Made by a program: the position numbers and the translations under genes
Shown here: positions 27,874 to 38,050 of the stretch, in pieces
How the letters are laid out: every line of letters starts with the position of its first letter
Numbering within the stretch: the first letter of the stretch is position 1
Notes under the pieces: model-generated
The model's database searches: none
What the model saw: the letters and a program-made list of their open reading frames with translations, nothing else
Told to the model about the DNA's origin: nothing
From: an uncultured Pelagibacteraceae bacterium
GTDB lineage: Bacteria; Pseudomonadota; Alphaproteobacteria; Pelagibacterales; Pelagibacteraceae
DNA length: 64,000 nt
Assembly: GCA_902633965.1 (NCBI GenBank)
Contig: CACPID010000001.1
Coordinates: 75,845 to 139,844, forward strand
Reading direction: 5' to 3'

Positions 27874-28616
27874 TAGGCGATATTGGAAATACGGAAACTA
27901 AAATTTTTTTGTTTGATCAAAATTTTAAAATTAAAAAAAAATGGAACCTTCCATCAATAAAGATAAGCAGAAAATATCTCTATTCAAATATGCGATTTTT
28001 GATAACTCAAAGATCAAAAGTTAAAAAAATTATATTTAGTAGTGTTGTTCCAAAATCATTTATTTTAATTAAAAAATTTTTAAATAAAGAGATTAAAAAA
28101 GTAAAAGTTATTGAATTAAAACAGATTAATTTAAAAAATCTAATAAAATTAAGGGTAAACAGAAAACAAGTTGGTTCTGATAGACTAGCAAATGCTATAG
28201 GCACAATGGAAAAAAATAAAAATTATATAGTAATAGATTTTGGAACTGCGACTACTTTTGATGTCATAACAAACAATATTTATTTAGGAGGAATTATAGC
28301 CCCGGGTGTTAATCTTTCTTTAGAAAATTTAATAAACAAAGCTTCTTTGATCCCTAGAATAAAGTTAAATAAAACCTCGAATATTATTGGGAAAAATACC
28401 TCTGATGCTGTTAAATCAGGTTTTTTTTGGGGATACTCAGGTCTAATTGACAATATAATTAAATTGATTAAAAAAAATACACAAAAACAATTTAGAGTAA
28501 TTCTTACAGGTGGTTTATCTCATCTTTTTAAAAATTCTTTAAAAGACAAACCATTAATAAAAAAAGATTTAACTATAAATGGTTTAAAAAAAGTAATTTT
28601 AAAATTAAAAATATGA
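27864..28616 (+). CDS. coaX: Type III pantothenate kinase
   Basis: 250 aa. ASKHA-fold kinase that phosphorylates pantothenate in the first step of CoA synthesis. Motifs: DIGNTETKIFLFD at the N-terminus (phosphate loop), GSDRLANAIG, the catalytic IDFGTATTFDV, and GGIIAPGVNLSLENL. Type III enzymes are not inhibited by CoA. In alphaproteobacteria the gene lies between birA and the RNase J gene, exactly as here. Overlaps: ten bases with birA and four with the RNase J gene. Confidence 0.95.
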   Translation: MYLIGDIGNTETKIFLFDQNFKIKKKWNLPSIKISRKYLYSNMRFLITQRSKVKKIIFSSVVPKSFILIKKFLNKEIKKVKVIELKQINLKNLIKLRVNRKQVGSDRLANAIGTMEKNKNYIVIDFGTATTFDVITNNIYLGGIIAPGVNLSLENLINKASLIPRIKLNKTSNIIGKNTSDAVKSGFFWGYSGLIDNIIKLIKKNTQKQFRVILTGGLSHLFKNSLKDKPLIKKDLTINGLKKVILKLKI

Positions 28617-30271
28617 AAGAAGAACTATTATTTTGTCCATTAGGAGGATCTGGTGAAATTGGTATGAACATGAACCTTTTTGCCTACGGAAAACCAGATA
28701 ATCGAAAATGGATAATTGTTGATATTGGAGTTACATTTGCAGATGATAGTGTCCCTGGTATAGATTTAATTTATCCTGATCCAGGCTTTATTGTTGACAA
28801 AAAAGATGATTTGTTAGGAATTGTCTTAACACATGCACATGAAGATCATATTGGTGCAATCGCACATATTTGGCCAAAGCTAAAATGTAATATATATGCA
28901 ACCCCATTTACAAGTGTTTTAATTTCAGAAAAATTTAAAGAAAAAAAAATAGATATAAGTCCATTTTTAAAAATAAAAGAGCTTAATAGTACATTAGAAT
29001 TAAATCCATTTAAAATAGAGTTTATAACACTAACACACTCAATTTTAGAACCAAATGGTTTAAGAATTGAAACTCCTGCAGGTAACATCTTACATACAGG
29101 AGATTGGAAGGTAGATCCTAACCCGTTGATTGGAGGTGATATAAATTCAAAAAGATTAAAAGAAATTGGTGATGATGGTGTTTTAGCAATGATTTGCGAC
29201 TCAACAAATGTTTTTAGTGTTGGCAAGTCAGGATCAGAAATGGATGTTAGAAAAAGCATTCTTAACATTATGCAAAGACTAAAAAAAAGAATAATTGTAA
29301 CATCATTTGCTTCAAATGTAGCTCGTATGGAGACAATATTCTTTTGTGCTGAAAAAACTCGTAGGCAAATTTCATTAGTTGGAAGATCCATGCATAGAAT
29401 TTATAAAGCTGCGAGAAAGTGTGGATATTTAGAAAATACTATTGAACCCATCGACTCCAGAGATGCAAAAAATATAGCTAGAGACAAAATTGTTTATTTG
29501 TGCACAGGAAGTCAAGGAGAGCCAATGGGAGCCATGACAAGAATATCAAATTATACTCATCCAGATGTATTTATTGAAAAAGGAGATACAGTAATATTTT
29601 CATCAAAAATTATACCCGGAAATGAAAAAAAACTTTATAAATTACATAATCAGCTAGTGAGAGAAGGCATTGAGGTAATCTCAGAAGATAATGAATTTGT
29701 TCACGTATCAGGTCATCCTAATAGAGAAGATTTAAAAGAAATGTATAGTTGGGTAAAACCAAAATGTGTAATCCCGGTTCATGGAGAACACCGTCATATG
29801 ATAGAACATATTAATTTTGCTAAAGAAATGCAGGTTGCTTATCCGGTACAAGTAGAGAATGGAGATATAGTCAAACTTTCTCCGGGTACAGCTCCAGAAG
29901 TTTACGATAAGGCGCCAAGTGGAAAACTTTTTTTAGATGGAAAAATGAGTGTAGAGGAAGATTCGCAATCAATTAAAGAGAGAAAAAATTTATCTATTAA
30001 CGGTTTTTTGGAGGTAACAATTCTCATTACACCAAAGGGAAATATTCATCAAAAGCCAATTCTTTCATATAAAGGTCTACCACTCAACGAAGATAGTGGA
30101 TTTACATATGGTTTAGAGGAAGAAATTGAAAAAGTTACTAAAACTTTTTCCTTAAATAATACCAAACAAGAGGCAAATTTAATAGATATACTCAAAAGTA
30201 TTTGTAAAAAATACTCAAGAGATAAAACAGGAAAAAAACCTTTAACAAATATTAATTTAGTGAGAATATAA
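28613..30271 (+). CDS. rnj: Ribonuclease J
   Basis: 552 aa, metallo-beta-lactamase/beta-CASP ribonuclease. The zinc motif HAHEDHIGA is near residue 78, with the later VHVSGHPNREDL and VIPVHGEHRHM motifs of the beta-CASP family. RNase J has endonuclease and 5'-3' exonuclease activity and takes part in rRNA and mRNA maturation. The gene is conserved between coaX and proS in alphaproteobacteria. Length is typical. The stop abuts the TTG start of the DUF1467 gene. Confidence 0.95.
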   Translation: MKEELLFCPLGGSGEIGMNMNLFAYGKPDNRKWIIVDIGVTFADDSVPGIDLIYPDPGFIVDKKDDLLGIVLTHAHEDHIGAIAHIWPKLKCNIYATPFTSVLISEKFKEKKIDISPFLKIKELNSTLELNPFKIEFITLTHSILEPNGLRIETPAGNILHTGDWKVDPNPLIGGDINSKRLKEIGDDGVLAMICDSTNVFSVGKSGSEMDVRKSILNIMQRLKKRIIVTSFASNVARMETIFFCAEKTRRQISLVGRSMHRIYKAARKCGYLENTIEPIDSRDAKNIARDKIVYLCTGSQGEPMGAMTRISNYTHPDVFIEKGDTVIFSSKIIPGNEKKLYKLHNQLVREGIEVISEDNEFVHVSGHPNREDLKEMYSWVKPKCVIPVHGEHRHMIEHINFAKEMQVAYPVQVENGDIVKLSPGTAPEVYDKAPSGKLFLDGKMSVEEDSQSIKERKNLSINGFLEVTILITPKGNIHQKPILSYKGLPLNEDSGFTYGLEEEIEKVTKTFSLNNTKQEANLIDILKSICKKYSRDKTGKKPLTNINLVRI

Positions 30272-30517
30272 TTGAGTTTAACAGGTTCCCTAATAATATA
30301 TGTATTAATATGGTGGATAGTATTTTTTGCTTTACTACCAATAGATGTAAATAGAGAAAAAAAACAAAATATCATAGGAATTGATGCTGGAGCTCCAGAA
30401 AACCCCAAAATAATAAAAAAGTTTGTTTATTCTACTTTAATTACCTCTATAATTTTTATAATTATATTTTTGTTAGTAAAATATGAATATTTAAATATAA
30501 GAAACCTAATAAGCTAA
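30272..30517 (+). CDS. DUF1467-family membrane protein
   Basis: 81 aa, matching DUF1467 (PF07330), a small alphaproteobacterial membrane protein. Two hydrophobic helices, about residues 5-22 and 52-70, flank a polar loop with the conserved segments LPIDV and GAPENPKIIKK. The start is TTG at 30272; no ATG is available upstream of the first helix, and the preceding gene stops at the base before. Function unknown; conserved position between the RNase J gene and proS suggests a housekeeping role. Confidence 0.85.
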   Translation: MSLTGSLIIYVLIWWIVFFALLPIDVNREKKQNIIGIDAGAPENPKIIKKFVYSTLITSIIFIIIFLLVKYEYLNIRNLIS

Positions 30518-31842
30518 TGTATTTTTCAAAATCACTGATACCAATTTTAAAAAATAATCCAACAGAGGCTAAAATTAAATCGCATCAACTAATGTTACGT
30601 ATTGGTATGATTAAGCAATCAGCTTCAGGAATATATTCTTGGCTACCTTTAGGATTTAAAGTGATGAAAAAAATTGAGCAAATTGTAAGAGAAGAACAGG
30701 ATAATATTGGTGTACAAGAAATGCTAATGCCAACAATACAATCAAGTGAAATTTGGAAAGAAAGTGGAAGATATGAGGATTACGGCGAAGAAATGTTAAG
30801 AATTACAGATAGACAAAATAGGGAAATGTTATACGGACCAACAAACGAAGAACTCATTACAGATATTTTTAGAAACTCAATAAAATCGTATAAATCTTTG
30901 CCTCAACTTTTGTACCATATACAATGGAAATTTAGAGATGAATTAAGGCCACGATTTGGAATTATGAGATGTAGAGAATTTTATATGAAAGATGCATACT
31001 CATTTGATATAAGTGATGAGGAAGCATTATTTTCGTACAATAAATTTTTTCTGTCTTATTTAAGAACCTTCAAAAGATTAGAGTTGTCAGCTATACCAAT
31101 GGCTGCTGATACTGGACCAATAGGTGGAAATCTTTCCCACGAATTTATTATCCTTGCCGAAACAGGTGAAAGTAAAATTTATACAGATAAAAGAATCTTT
31201 GATGTTCAAAGCGATAATACAAAACTAAATAAAAAATCACTATTTGAATTGAGAGAAAAATTTGAAAAGTTTTATGCTGTTACAGATGAAAAATATAACA
31301 AAAAAGAATTTGATAACAAGGTTCCAGAAGAACATAGGTTAAATACCAAAGGTATCGAAGTTGGTCATATATTTTATTTTGGTGACAAGTATTCAAAACC
31401 TATGAATGCATCTGTTGACTTACAAGGCAAGAAAGAATTTGTTAAAATGGGGTCATATGGTGTAGGTGTATCAAGATTGGTTGGTGCAATTATAGAAGCT
31501 AAATTTGATGACAAAAAAGAAATTATGAAATGGCCAATTTCTGTTGCACCATATGAGTGTGCAATCTTACCTTTAATTAATAAAAATGATAAAAGTAATT
31601 TGGAAAAGGCAATTAATCTTTCAAATGAATTAAATAAAAATAATATTGAATTCATTATAGATGATACAGATGATAATTTTTCATCTAAAATAAAAAAATT
31701 TAATTTAATTGGAATTCCATTTCAAATTATGATTGGAAATAAAAATGATGGCACAAATTTTGAATTTAGAGAAGTTGGTCAGGAGCCTAAAAGCTTACCA
31801 ATTGATAAAATAATAGAACAAATTAAAATTAATAAGAAGTAA
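30517..31842 (+). CDS. proS: Proline--tRNA ligase (short alphaproteobacterial type)
   Basis: 441 aa class II aminoacyl-tRNA synthetase. Motif 2 appears as QWKFRDELRPRFGIMRCREFYMKDAYSFD, read in pieces as KFRDELRPRFGIMR and EFYMKDAYSFD; the C-terminal anticodon-binding domain begins around VAPYECAILPL. The editing (INS) domain of about 180 residues found in the E. coli type is absent, as is usual for alphaproteobacteria, so clearing of Ala-tRNA-Pro must rely on a separate factor such as ProXp-ala/YbaK, not seen here. It overlaps the previous stop by one base. Confidence 0.95.
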   Translation: MYFSKSLIPILKNNPTEAKIKSHQLMLRIGMIKQSASGIYSWLPLGFKVMKKIEQIVREEQDNIGVQEMLMPTIQSSEIWKESGRYEDYGEEMLRITDRQNREMLYGPTNEELITDIFRNSIKSYKSLPQLLYHIQWKFRDELRPRFGIMRCREFYMKDAYSFDISDEEALFSYNKFFLSYLRTFKRLELSAIPMAADTGPIGGNLSHEFIILAETGESKIYTDKRIFDVQSDNTKLNKKSLFELREKFEKFYAVTDEKYNKKEFDNKVPEEHRLNTKGIEVGHIFYFGDKYSKPMNASVDLQGKKEFVKMGSYGVGVSRLVGAIIEAKFDDKKEIMKWPISVAPYECAILPLINKNDKSNLEKAINLSNELNKNNIEFIIDDTDDNFSSKIKKFNLIGIPFQIMIGNKNDGTNFEFREVGQEPKSLPIDKIIEQIKINKK

Positions 31843-31843
31843 A

Positions 31844-33076
31844 TTGATATCACAACTCGAAAGACAGATTGTTTTTAGATATTTAAAAACCAAAAAAAAA
31901 GATGGTTTTTTAAATATAATATCTATTTTTTCATTTATTGGTATATCTTTGGGTGTAGCAGTATTAATTATTGTAATGTCTGTTATGAATGGGTTCCGGG
32001 CAGAACTTGTTGATAAAATAGTTGGATTTAACTCACATATAATTATTCAAAGTAATGATATTAAAAATGATTTAAAACTTACAAATTTAAAAAAGATTAA
32101 AAATCTTTCATCAAGTACTTTGGAATCGTCTATGGGTGAGGTTGTTTTAATTAATAAAAATTTTACAAAAGGTCTCTCTTTAAGGGGCTATAAAGTCAAC
32201 GACTTTAAAAAATTAGAAATTTTTAAAAATATTGATTTTAGTAAAAATAATAAAATTTTTGATAAAAATAATATATCAATTGGTAAAGAGCTCAGTTTTG
32301 ATTTGGGACTTAATGTTGGAGACAATGTTCTTTTGATGTCACCAATCGGTGAGGATACAATTATAGGTAATTTACCAAAGCAAGAAGTTTATAAAATTTC
32401 ATATATATTTGATAGTGGTTTACTTGAATTTGATCAAAATGTTGCTTTTGTAAATATTAACTCTTTAGCAAATTTACTTAATCAGGATACAACAAATCGC
32501 AATATAGAAGTTTACCTTAAATCACCTCTAGAAATTGAAAATGCAAAAATAGAATTTCAAAAAGTATTTACTAAAAACTTTATTTATACTTGGGCAGACC
32601 TAAATAGGTCACTGTTTTCAGCTCTCAAAGTTGAAAGAAATGTTATGTTTATTATACTTTCTTTAATAATAATTGTTGCGGCATTTAATATAATATCTGG
32701 TCTAACAATTTTAGTAAAAAATAAAACTAAGGATATTGCTATATTAAAATCTATCGGTGTTTTAAATAAATCAATATATAAAATTTTTTTTTTAATTGGT
32801 TTCTATATTGGTTTAACCGCCACAATATTCGGAGTTATAATCGGAGTTTTATTTTCAATATACATAGAGAATATAAGAACTTTTCTAAGCCGGATATTTG
32901 ATATTTCTCTATTTCCAGAAGAAATTTATTTTTTAAGTAAAATGCCCTCCGAAATAAATATTCAATCCATAATATTAATTTCCTTTTGCTCGATTTTAGC
33001 AACCACTATTGTATCAATATTTCCTGCAAAGAAAGCGTCAAAACTAGATCCAATCAAGGCATTAAAATATGAGTAG
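31844..33076 (+). CDS. lolC: Lipoprotein-releasing ABC transporter permease (LolC/LolE family)
   Basis: 410 aa with one N-terminal membrane helix, a large periplasmic domain (about 50-270) and three C-terminal FtsX-type helices. The LolCE signature VMSVMNGFRAEL follows helix 1. With LolD it extracts outer-membrane lipoproteins from the inner membrane for LolA. Alphaproteobacteria generally have one such permease, likely acting as a homodimer, and only one is seen here. The start is TTG at 31844: the next in-frame Met lies beyond helix 1, so the non-ATG start is needed. Confidence 0.93.
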   Translation: MISQLERQIVFRYLKTKKKDGFLNIISIFSFIGISLGVAVLIIVMSVMNGFRAELVDKIVGFNSHIIIQSNDIKNDLKLTNLKKIKNLSSSTLESSMGEVVLINKNFTKGLSLRGYKVNDFKKLEIFKNIDFSKNNKIFDKNNISIGKELSFDLGLNVGDNVLLMSPIGEDTIIGNLPKQEVYKISYIFDSGLLEFDQNVAFVNINSLANLLNQDTTNRNIEVYLKSPLEIENAKIEFQKVFTKNFIYTWADLNRSLFSALKVERNVMFIILSLIIIVAAFNIISGLTILVKNKTKDIAILKSIGVLNKSIYKIFFLIGFYIGLTATIFGVIIGVLFSIYIENIRTFLSRIFDISLFPEEIYFLSKMPSEINIQSIILISFCSILATTIVSIFPAKKASKLDPIKALKYE

Positions 33077-33752
33077 TTTCATAAAATTTAAAAAAATAAA
33101 CAAAATTTTTGATTTAAAAAATAAAGTTAGAGCACTTAAAAATATAAATCTTGAATTTAATCTTGGAAAAATTTATTCAATTGTTGGTCCATCAGGATCA
33201 GGTAAATCAACTTTATTAAATATGTTATCTTTAATCGATAGCCCAACCTCAGGACATATAAAAATTAATAATCAAAATATTATTATAGGAAATAACAATG
33301 ATAATGATAATTTAAGAGCGAGCTTGATTGGAATAATTTACCAAAATTATAATCTTCTAAACGATTTTACTGCCATTGAAAATGTTACACTAGCAGGACT
33401 CGCTTTAAACAAAAATAGAAGACAGGTGCTTTTAGACGCAAAAAAAATTATGAGCAATTTGGGACTATCAAAAAGATTTGATCATTTTCCATCAGAACTT
33501 TCTGGTGGAGAGAATCAAAGAGTTGCTATTGCAAGAGCATTGATTAATAAACCAAAAATAATATTAGCAGATGAACCTACAGGAAATTTAGATATTGCAT
33601 CGGCTAAAAATGTTTTCAAAGTATTAATTAATTTAAAAAAATCAAATAGAATAATAATATTTGCAACTCATAATAGAGAATTTGCTAACATGTCTGATTG
33701 TAAAATAGAAATGATTGATGGTAATATAAAATCAATCAATGGAAAATTATAA
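33069..33752 (+). CDS. lolD: Lipoprotein-releasing ABC transporter ATPase LolD
   Basis: 227 aa ABC ATPase. Walker A GPSGSGKST, Q-loop IYQNYNLL, signature LSGGENQRVAIARAL, Walker B IILADEPTGNLD and the switch histidine in IFATHNRE are all present. It powers LolC. The gene overlaps lolC by eight bases and dnaE by fourteen, so all three are translated from one message. Confidence 0.95.
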   Translation: MSSFIKFKKINKIFDLKNKVRALKNINLEFNLGKIYSIVGPSGSGKSTLLNMLSLIDSPTSGHIKINNQNIIIGNNNDNDNLRASLIGIIYQNYNLLNDFTAIENVTLAGLALNKNRRQVLLDAKKIMSNLGLSKRFDHFPSELSGGENQRVAIARALINKPKIILADEPTGNLDIASAKNVFKVLINLKKSNRIIIFATHNREFANMSDCKIEMIDGNIKSINGKL

Positions 33753-36700
33753 AAATTTCAATCACATAAAAATTCATACTCAATATTCAATTTGCGAAGG
33801 AGCATTAAAAATAAATGAATTAGCTGAATTTTGTAAAAAAAATAAAATTAAGGGTGCAGGTCTTTCAGACACATCAAATTTGTGTGGAGCGCTAGAATTT
33901 TCAGAAAACTTATCCAAATCAGGTACCCAACCAATAATTGGAACTCAAATAAATTTTAAATTTAAAGATATTATTGGGTTATTACCTCTTATAGCAACTT
34001 CAGAGAAAGGTTATCAAAATATTATAGAGTTTTCATCCAATTCATATTTGAAAAATAACGATAAAGACGAACCTCATTGTAATTTCAATGATGTTCTATC
34101 TACTGTTAATGATATTATAATCTTATCTGGTACTATAAATGGTTTAATTGGAAGATTGTTTGTTAAGGGTAGAGTTAAAGAAATTGAGGAAATTTACTCA
34201 AACTTAAAAAAAAAATTCAAAAGTAATTTTTATATAGAAATTCAAAGACATGGTGATGAAAACGAGAAAACTTTCGAGCAATTTAATTTAAATCTTTCAA
34301 AAAAATTAGATATACCGATTATTGCTACAAATGAGGTTTTTTACATAAGCAAGGATATGCATGATGCTCATGATGCTTTAATTTGTATAGGAAATAAAAC
34401 TTATCTGAACGAAAAAAATAGAGTTAAATATTCCAATAATCATTATTTAAAATCAGATAATGAAATGGAAAAAATTTTTTCTGATCTACCCGAAGCTTTA
34501 GAAAATAATTACAACTTAATATACAAATGTAATTTTAAGCCAAGTTTTTCAAAGCCAGTATTACCAAACATAAGTTCTGATAAAGGTGGAAATGCAGATG
34601 AAAATCTTATTGAGGACTCAAATTTAGGATTAAAAGAAAAATTTTTAAAAATATTTAAAATTGATGAAAAAAATCTTTTTCAAAATCAAGAATTTAAAAA
34701 ATATAAACAAAGACTTGATCATGAAATTAAAATTATCATAGAAATGAAATACTCTAGTTATTTTCTTATCGTTGCAGATTATATTAAATGGGCTAAAAAT
34801 AATGAAATTCCAGTGGGTCCGGGCAGAGGGTCAGGTGCTGGTTCTTTAGTTGCATGGTGTCTATCTATCACTGATGTTGATCCAATAAAATTTAATTTGA
34901 TATTTGAGAGATTTTTAAACCCTGATAGAATATCCATGCCTGACTTTGATATAGACTTTTGTGAAGAAAAAAGAGATTTAGTTTTTAGGTACTTAAACTC
35001 AAAATATAAAGATAGCGTCGCACATATTGTTACTTTTGGAAAATTAAAAGCAAGAATGGTAATTAGAGACGTTGGGAGAGTTTTAGGTCTTTCTTATGGT
35101 TTTGTAGATAGTATATCTAAAATGATACCATTTGATCCTTCACGACCCCAAACCTTAACAGAGTGCATTAACAATGAACCAAGACTAATTAAACTTATTA
35201 AAGAAGACACAAGAGTAAAAAGGTTGATCGATCTATCTTTGAAACTAGAGGGTTTGAATAGAAACTTTGCTACTCATGCAGCAGGAGTTGTAATAGCAGA
35301 TAAAAAACTTACTAACACTGTTCCCTTATACAAAGATATGTCTACCAATTTACTTTTACCATCTACACAATTTGATATGTATTCAGCAGAAAATTCTGGT
35401 CTTATTAAATTTGATTTTTTAGGTCTTAAAACATTAACAGTAATCAATAGAACTCAAAAATTAGTAAATAAAAAGTTAAAAGATTTTACAATCGAGAATA
35501 TTGACTTTGAGGATCAAAAAGTTTTTGAAATGTTGTCAACAGGCAATACCGTTGGATTATTTCAACTTGAAAGTGCAGGTATGAGGGAGGCTTTAATAAA
35601 AATGAAACCTAATCATTTAGAGGATATCATCGCTCTTGTTGCACTATATAGACCTGGACCAATGAGTAATATTCCAACATACAATGATTGTAAACATGGT
35701 AAACAACAACCTGATTATTTACATCCACTATTAAAAGAAATATTAAAACCAACCTACGGTGTAATTATATACCAAGAGCAAGTTATGCAAATAGCACAAA
35801 AACTCTCTGGTTTTACCGCTGGTGAGGCAGATATTTTAAGAAGAGCTATGGGAAAAAAAAAGAGAGCCGAACTAGAAAAACAAAAAATGAGATTTATAGA
35901 TGGCGCTGTTAAAAATGGTATTAAAAAAGATGTTGCTGCAGGTATTTTTCTAAAAATAGAACCTTTTGCTGAGTATGGTTTCAATAAAAGTCATGCAGCG
36001 GCTTATGCAATAATTGCTTATCAGACCGCTTTTTTAAAATGTTATTTTCCAAATGAATTTTTTTCCGCATCAATGACAATGGATATTTCAAGTCAATCAA
36101 AATTAGGAGAGTTTTATGAAGAGTTGAATAGGTTGGAAATTAATGTTGAAAGACCAAATATTAATAAATGTTATGCAGATTTTAGATCTGATACAGAGAA
36201 TTTTTATTATGCATTAGGAGCCATAAAAAATGTGGGTTTTGAGGCCATTTCTAATATAGTTGAAGAAAGAAAAAAAAATGGTGAATTTAAATCAATAAAC
36301 AATTTTATTGAAAGAGTTAATCCCAAAAATCTTAATAAACTTCAATTGGAAGGTTTGGTAAAAGCAGGAGCCTTTGATAGCCTGGCAAATAACAGAAAGT
36401 CTTTACATGACTCGATTCCAAATTTAATTCTTAAGTCAAAAAATATTTTTGAAAATAAGTCAATAAATCAAATCAATTTATTTGAAGGAGAGGAAATTAT
36501 TGAAGAAGACTTATTAAAAAACATTGAAGATTGGAAATTCGAAGATAGATTATCTAAAGAATTTGAAGCTGTAGGATTTTTTATATCTGATCATCCATTA
36601 AATCAATTTAGAGATAGTTTTGAGGACTACAATATAATTAGCTATATAGATTTTAATAATAATGAAATTAAAGAGGCTAATATTGCAGCTACTTTATTGA

Positions 36701-37146
36701 AAATCCAAGAAAAAAAAACCCAAAAAGGAAATTCCTATGCAATAGTTAAATTAACAGATCTTGGATCAGTTTTTGAGCTTTTCCTTTTTTCTGATGTTTT
36801 AGAAGCTAACAGAGATATATTAATCGAGGGTAATTCAATCATCTTAACTCTTACAAAAAATAACTTAGAGGATGATAATCGTTTTAAGCGTATTAATGTG
36901 AGAAAAGTTGCATCTTTAAAAAATCTCTATGAAAAACCAATAAACAATATAGAAATTCTAATTAAAAACGAGAAATACTTAAATCAGGTTCAAAAATTAT
37001 TAGAAAAAAAGGGTCAAACTCAAGTCATCATTAAAATACTAGATCAGGATAATAAGTTAGTATTTAATTTAAAAAATAAGAGGTTAGTTGATAGAAAAAA
37101 CTTAAATCTGCTTAAAAACCAAGGTATTTCTACTAATATTTTTTAA
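33739..37146 (+). CDS. dnaE: DNA polymerase III alpha subunit
   Basis: 1135 aa replicative C-family polymerase. An N-terminal PHP domain begins HIKIHTQYSICEGALKI; the palm holds the catalytic aspartates in PDFDIDF, preceded by GPGRGSGAGSLVAW; then the fingers, tandem helix-hairpin-helix region and OB domain (FELFLFSDVL). It is the DnaE1 type, without the exonuclease insert of PolC. It overlaps lolD by 14 bases. The gap after it, 37147-37272, holds the rpsB promoter and leader. Confidence 0.98.
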   Translation: MENYKNFNHIKIHTQYSICEGALKINELAEFCKKNKIKGAGLSDTSNLCGALEFSENLSKSGTQPIIGTQINFKFKDIIGLLPLIATSEKGYQNIIEFSSNSYLKNNDKDEPHCNFNDVLSTVNDIIILSGTINGLIGRLFVKGRVKEIEEIYSNLKKKFKSNFYIEIQRHGDENEKTFEQFNLNLSKKLDIPIIATNEVFYISKDMHDAHDALICIGNKTYLNEKNRVKYSNNHYLKSDNEMEKIFSDLPEALENNYNLIYKCNFKPSFSKPVLPNISSDKGGNADENLIEDSNLGLKEKFLKIFKIDEKNLFQNQEFKKYKQRLDHEIKIIIEMKYSSYFLIVADYIKWAKNNEIPVGPGRGSGAGSLVAWCLSITDVDPIKFNLIFERFLNPDRISMPDFDIDFCEEKRDLVFRYLNSKYKDSVAHIVTFGKLKARMVIRDVGRVLGLSYGFVDSISKMIPFDPSRPQTLTECINNEPRLIKLIKEDTRVKRLIDLSLKLEGLNRNFATHAAGVVIADKKLTNTVPLYKDMSTNLLLPSTQFDMYSAENSGLIKFDFLGLKTLTVINRTQKLVNKKLKDFTIENIDFEDQKVFEMLSTGNTVGLFQLESAGMREALIKMKPNHLEDIIALVALYRPGPMSNIPTYNDCKHGKQQPDYLHPLLKEILKPTYGVIIYQEQVMQIAQKLSGFTAGEADILRRAMGKKKRAELEKQKMRFIDGAVKNGIKKDVAAGIFLKIEPFAEYGFNKSHAAAYAIIAYQTAFLKCYFPNEFFSASMTMDISSQSKLGEFYEELNRLEINVERPNINKCYADFRSDTENFYYALGAIKNVGFEAISNIVEERKKNGEFKSINNFIERVNPKNLNKLQLEGLVKAGAFDSLANNRKSLHDSIPNLILKSKNIFENKSINQINLFEGEEIIEEDLLKNIEDWKFEDRLSKEFEAVGFFISDHPLNQFRDSFEDYNIISYIDFNNNEIKEANIAATLLKIQEKKTQKGNSYAIVKLTDLGSVFELFLFSDVLEANRDILIEGNSIILTLTKNNLEDDNRFKRINVRKVASLKNLYEKPINNIEILIKNEKYLNQVQKLLEKKGQTQVIIKILDQDNKLVFNLKNKRLVDRKNLNLLKNQGISTNIF

Positions 37147-37154
37147 AAAAATAC

Positions 37155-37183
37155 TTGTTAAATTTTAAATAAGATTGTAAATA
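37155..37183 (+). promoter_or_regulatory. Probable promoter of rpsB
   Basis: TTGTTA at 37155-37160 and TAAATA at 37178-37183, 17 bases apart. The predicted transcript start near 37190 falls just before the structured leader. The -10 is a weak match. Confidence 0.4.
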
Positions 37184-37197
37184 AAAATCAAATTAAC

Positions 37198-37272
37198 ACG
37201 CACACAGTTAGTGGTTGTAAAACCTCCGGTCCTTAAATGGAAATAACTGTGGAGGCATAACCGGGAAAAACT
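37198..37272 (+). promoter_or_regulatory. Structured rpsB leader RNA (ribosomal protein S2 autoregulatory type)
   Basis: A GC-richer block between dnaE and rpsB. ACAGTTA (37204-37210) pairs with TAACTGT (37244-37250). Inside, GGTT/AACC (37213-37216 with 37221-37224) closes a GUAA tetraloop. CCTCC (37223-37227) can pair with GGAGG (37251-37255), and CCGGT (37226-37230) with ACCGG (37260-37264), allowing a pseudoknot or alternative fold near the start codon at 37273. A cis-regulatory RNA upstream of the S2 gene was reported from P. ubique intergenic regions by comparative genomics; this looks like a member. The expected role is feedback by S2 on rpsB-tsf translation. Confidence 0.75.
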
Positions 37273-38049
37273 ATGAAATTACCTGAAATAAGTATACAAC
37301 AATTATTAGACGCTGGTGTTCATCTTGGCCATAAAACCTTGAGATGGAATCCAAAAATGAAGAGATATATCTTTGGAAAAAGAGACTCAATTCATATCAT
37401 TGACTTAACACAAACTTTAGAACTTACCAAAGTTGCTTTAGAGAAAATCTTTGAAGTAATTAAGAATAATGGAAAAATACTTTTTATCTCAACAAAAAAA
37501 CAGGCATCTGAGGCAATCGCAGATTTAGCAAAAGAAACGAACCAATACTATGTTAATTATAGATGGCTTGGTGGAATGCTTACAAATTGGGGCACAATAT
37601 CAAATTCAATTAAAAAATTACAAAAATTAAATACTGATCTAGTTGCGGAAAATAGAGGATTTACAAAAAAAGAGCTTTTAAAGATGAGTATACAGCGAGA
37701 TAAATTACAAAGATCACTTGGTGGTATATCTGACATGAAAAAAGTTCCAGATTTAGTATTTATTATTGATACAAATTATGAGTCATTAGCAATTAAAGAG
37801 TCTATTAAATTAAATATACCTATAATTGCTATATTAGACACAAATTCAGATCCAGACGGTATAAATTTTCCAATTCCTGGTAATGATGATGCAAGAAGAT
37901 CAATTGATCTATATTGTAAACTTATAAAAGAAACAATTGAAAGTGCTAAGCTTGAAGCCCCATCACCAGCCGAAGAAAAAAAATTAAAAGATCTAGAAAC
38001 CCTTAAACAACCAGAAAATAAAGCGTCACTAAAACCAAAATCTAATTAA
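37273..38049 (+). CDS. rpsB: 30S ribosomal protein S2
   Basis: 258 aa. Signatures: [19 protein letters not shown] at the N-terminus, [11 protein letters not shown] in the middle, and [19 protein letters not shown] followed by [15 protein letters not shown]2 is one of the last proteins to join the 30S subunit. The C-terminal 25 residues are a Lys/Pro/Glu-rich extension. It is preceded by the structured leader and followed one base later by tsf. Confidence 0.98.
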   Translation: MKLPEISIQQLLDAGVHLGHKTLRWNPKMKRYIFGKRDSIHIIDLTQTLELTKVALEKIFEVIKNNGKILFISTKKQASEAIADLAKETNQYYVNYRWLGGMLTNWGTISNSIKKLQKLNTDLVAENRGFTKKELLKMSIQRDKLQRSLGGISDMKKVPDLVFIIDTNYESLAIKESIKLNIPIIAILDTNSDPDGINFPIPGNDDARRSIDLYCKLIKETIESAKLEAPSPAEEKKLKDLETLKQPENKASLKPKSN

Positions 38050-38050
38050 A

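Noticed and set aside
28846-29391. 181-codon open frame antisense to the RNase J gene
   Set aside because: It shadows a strongly conserved gene; the translated product is Ser/Phe/Ile-rich and shows no family features.
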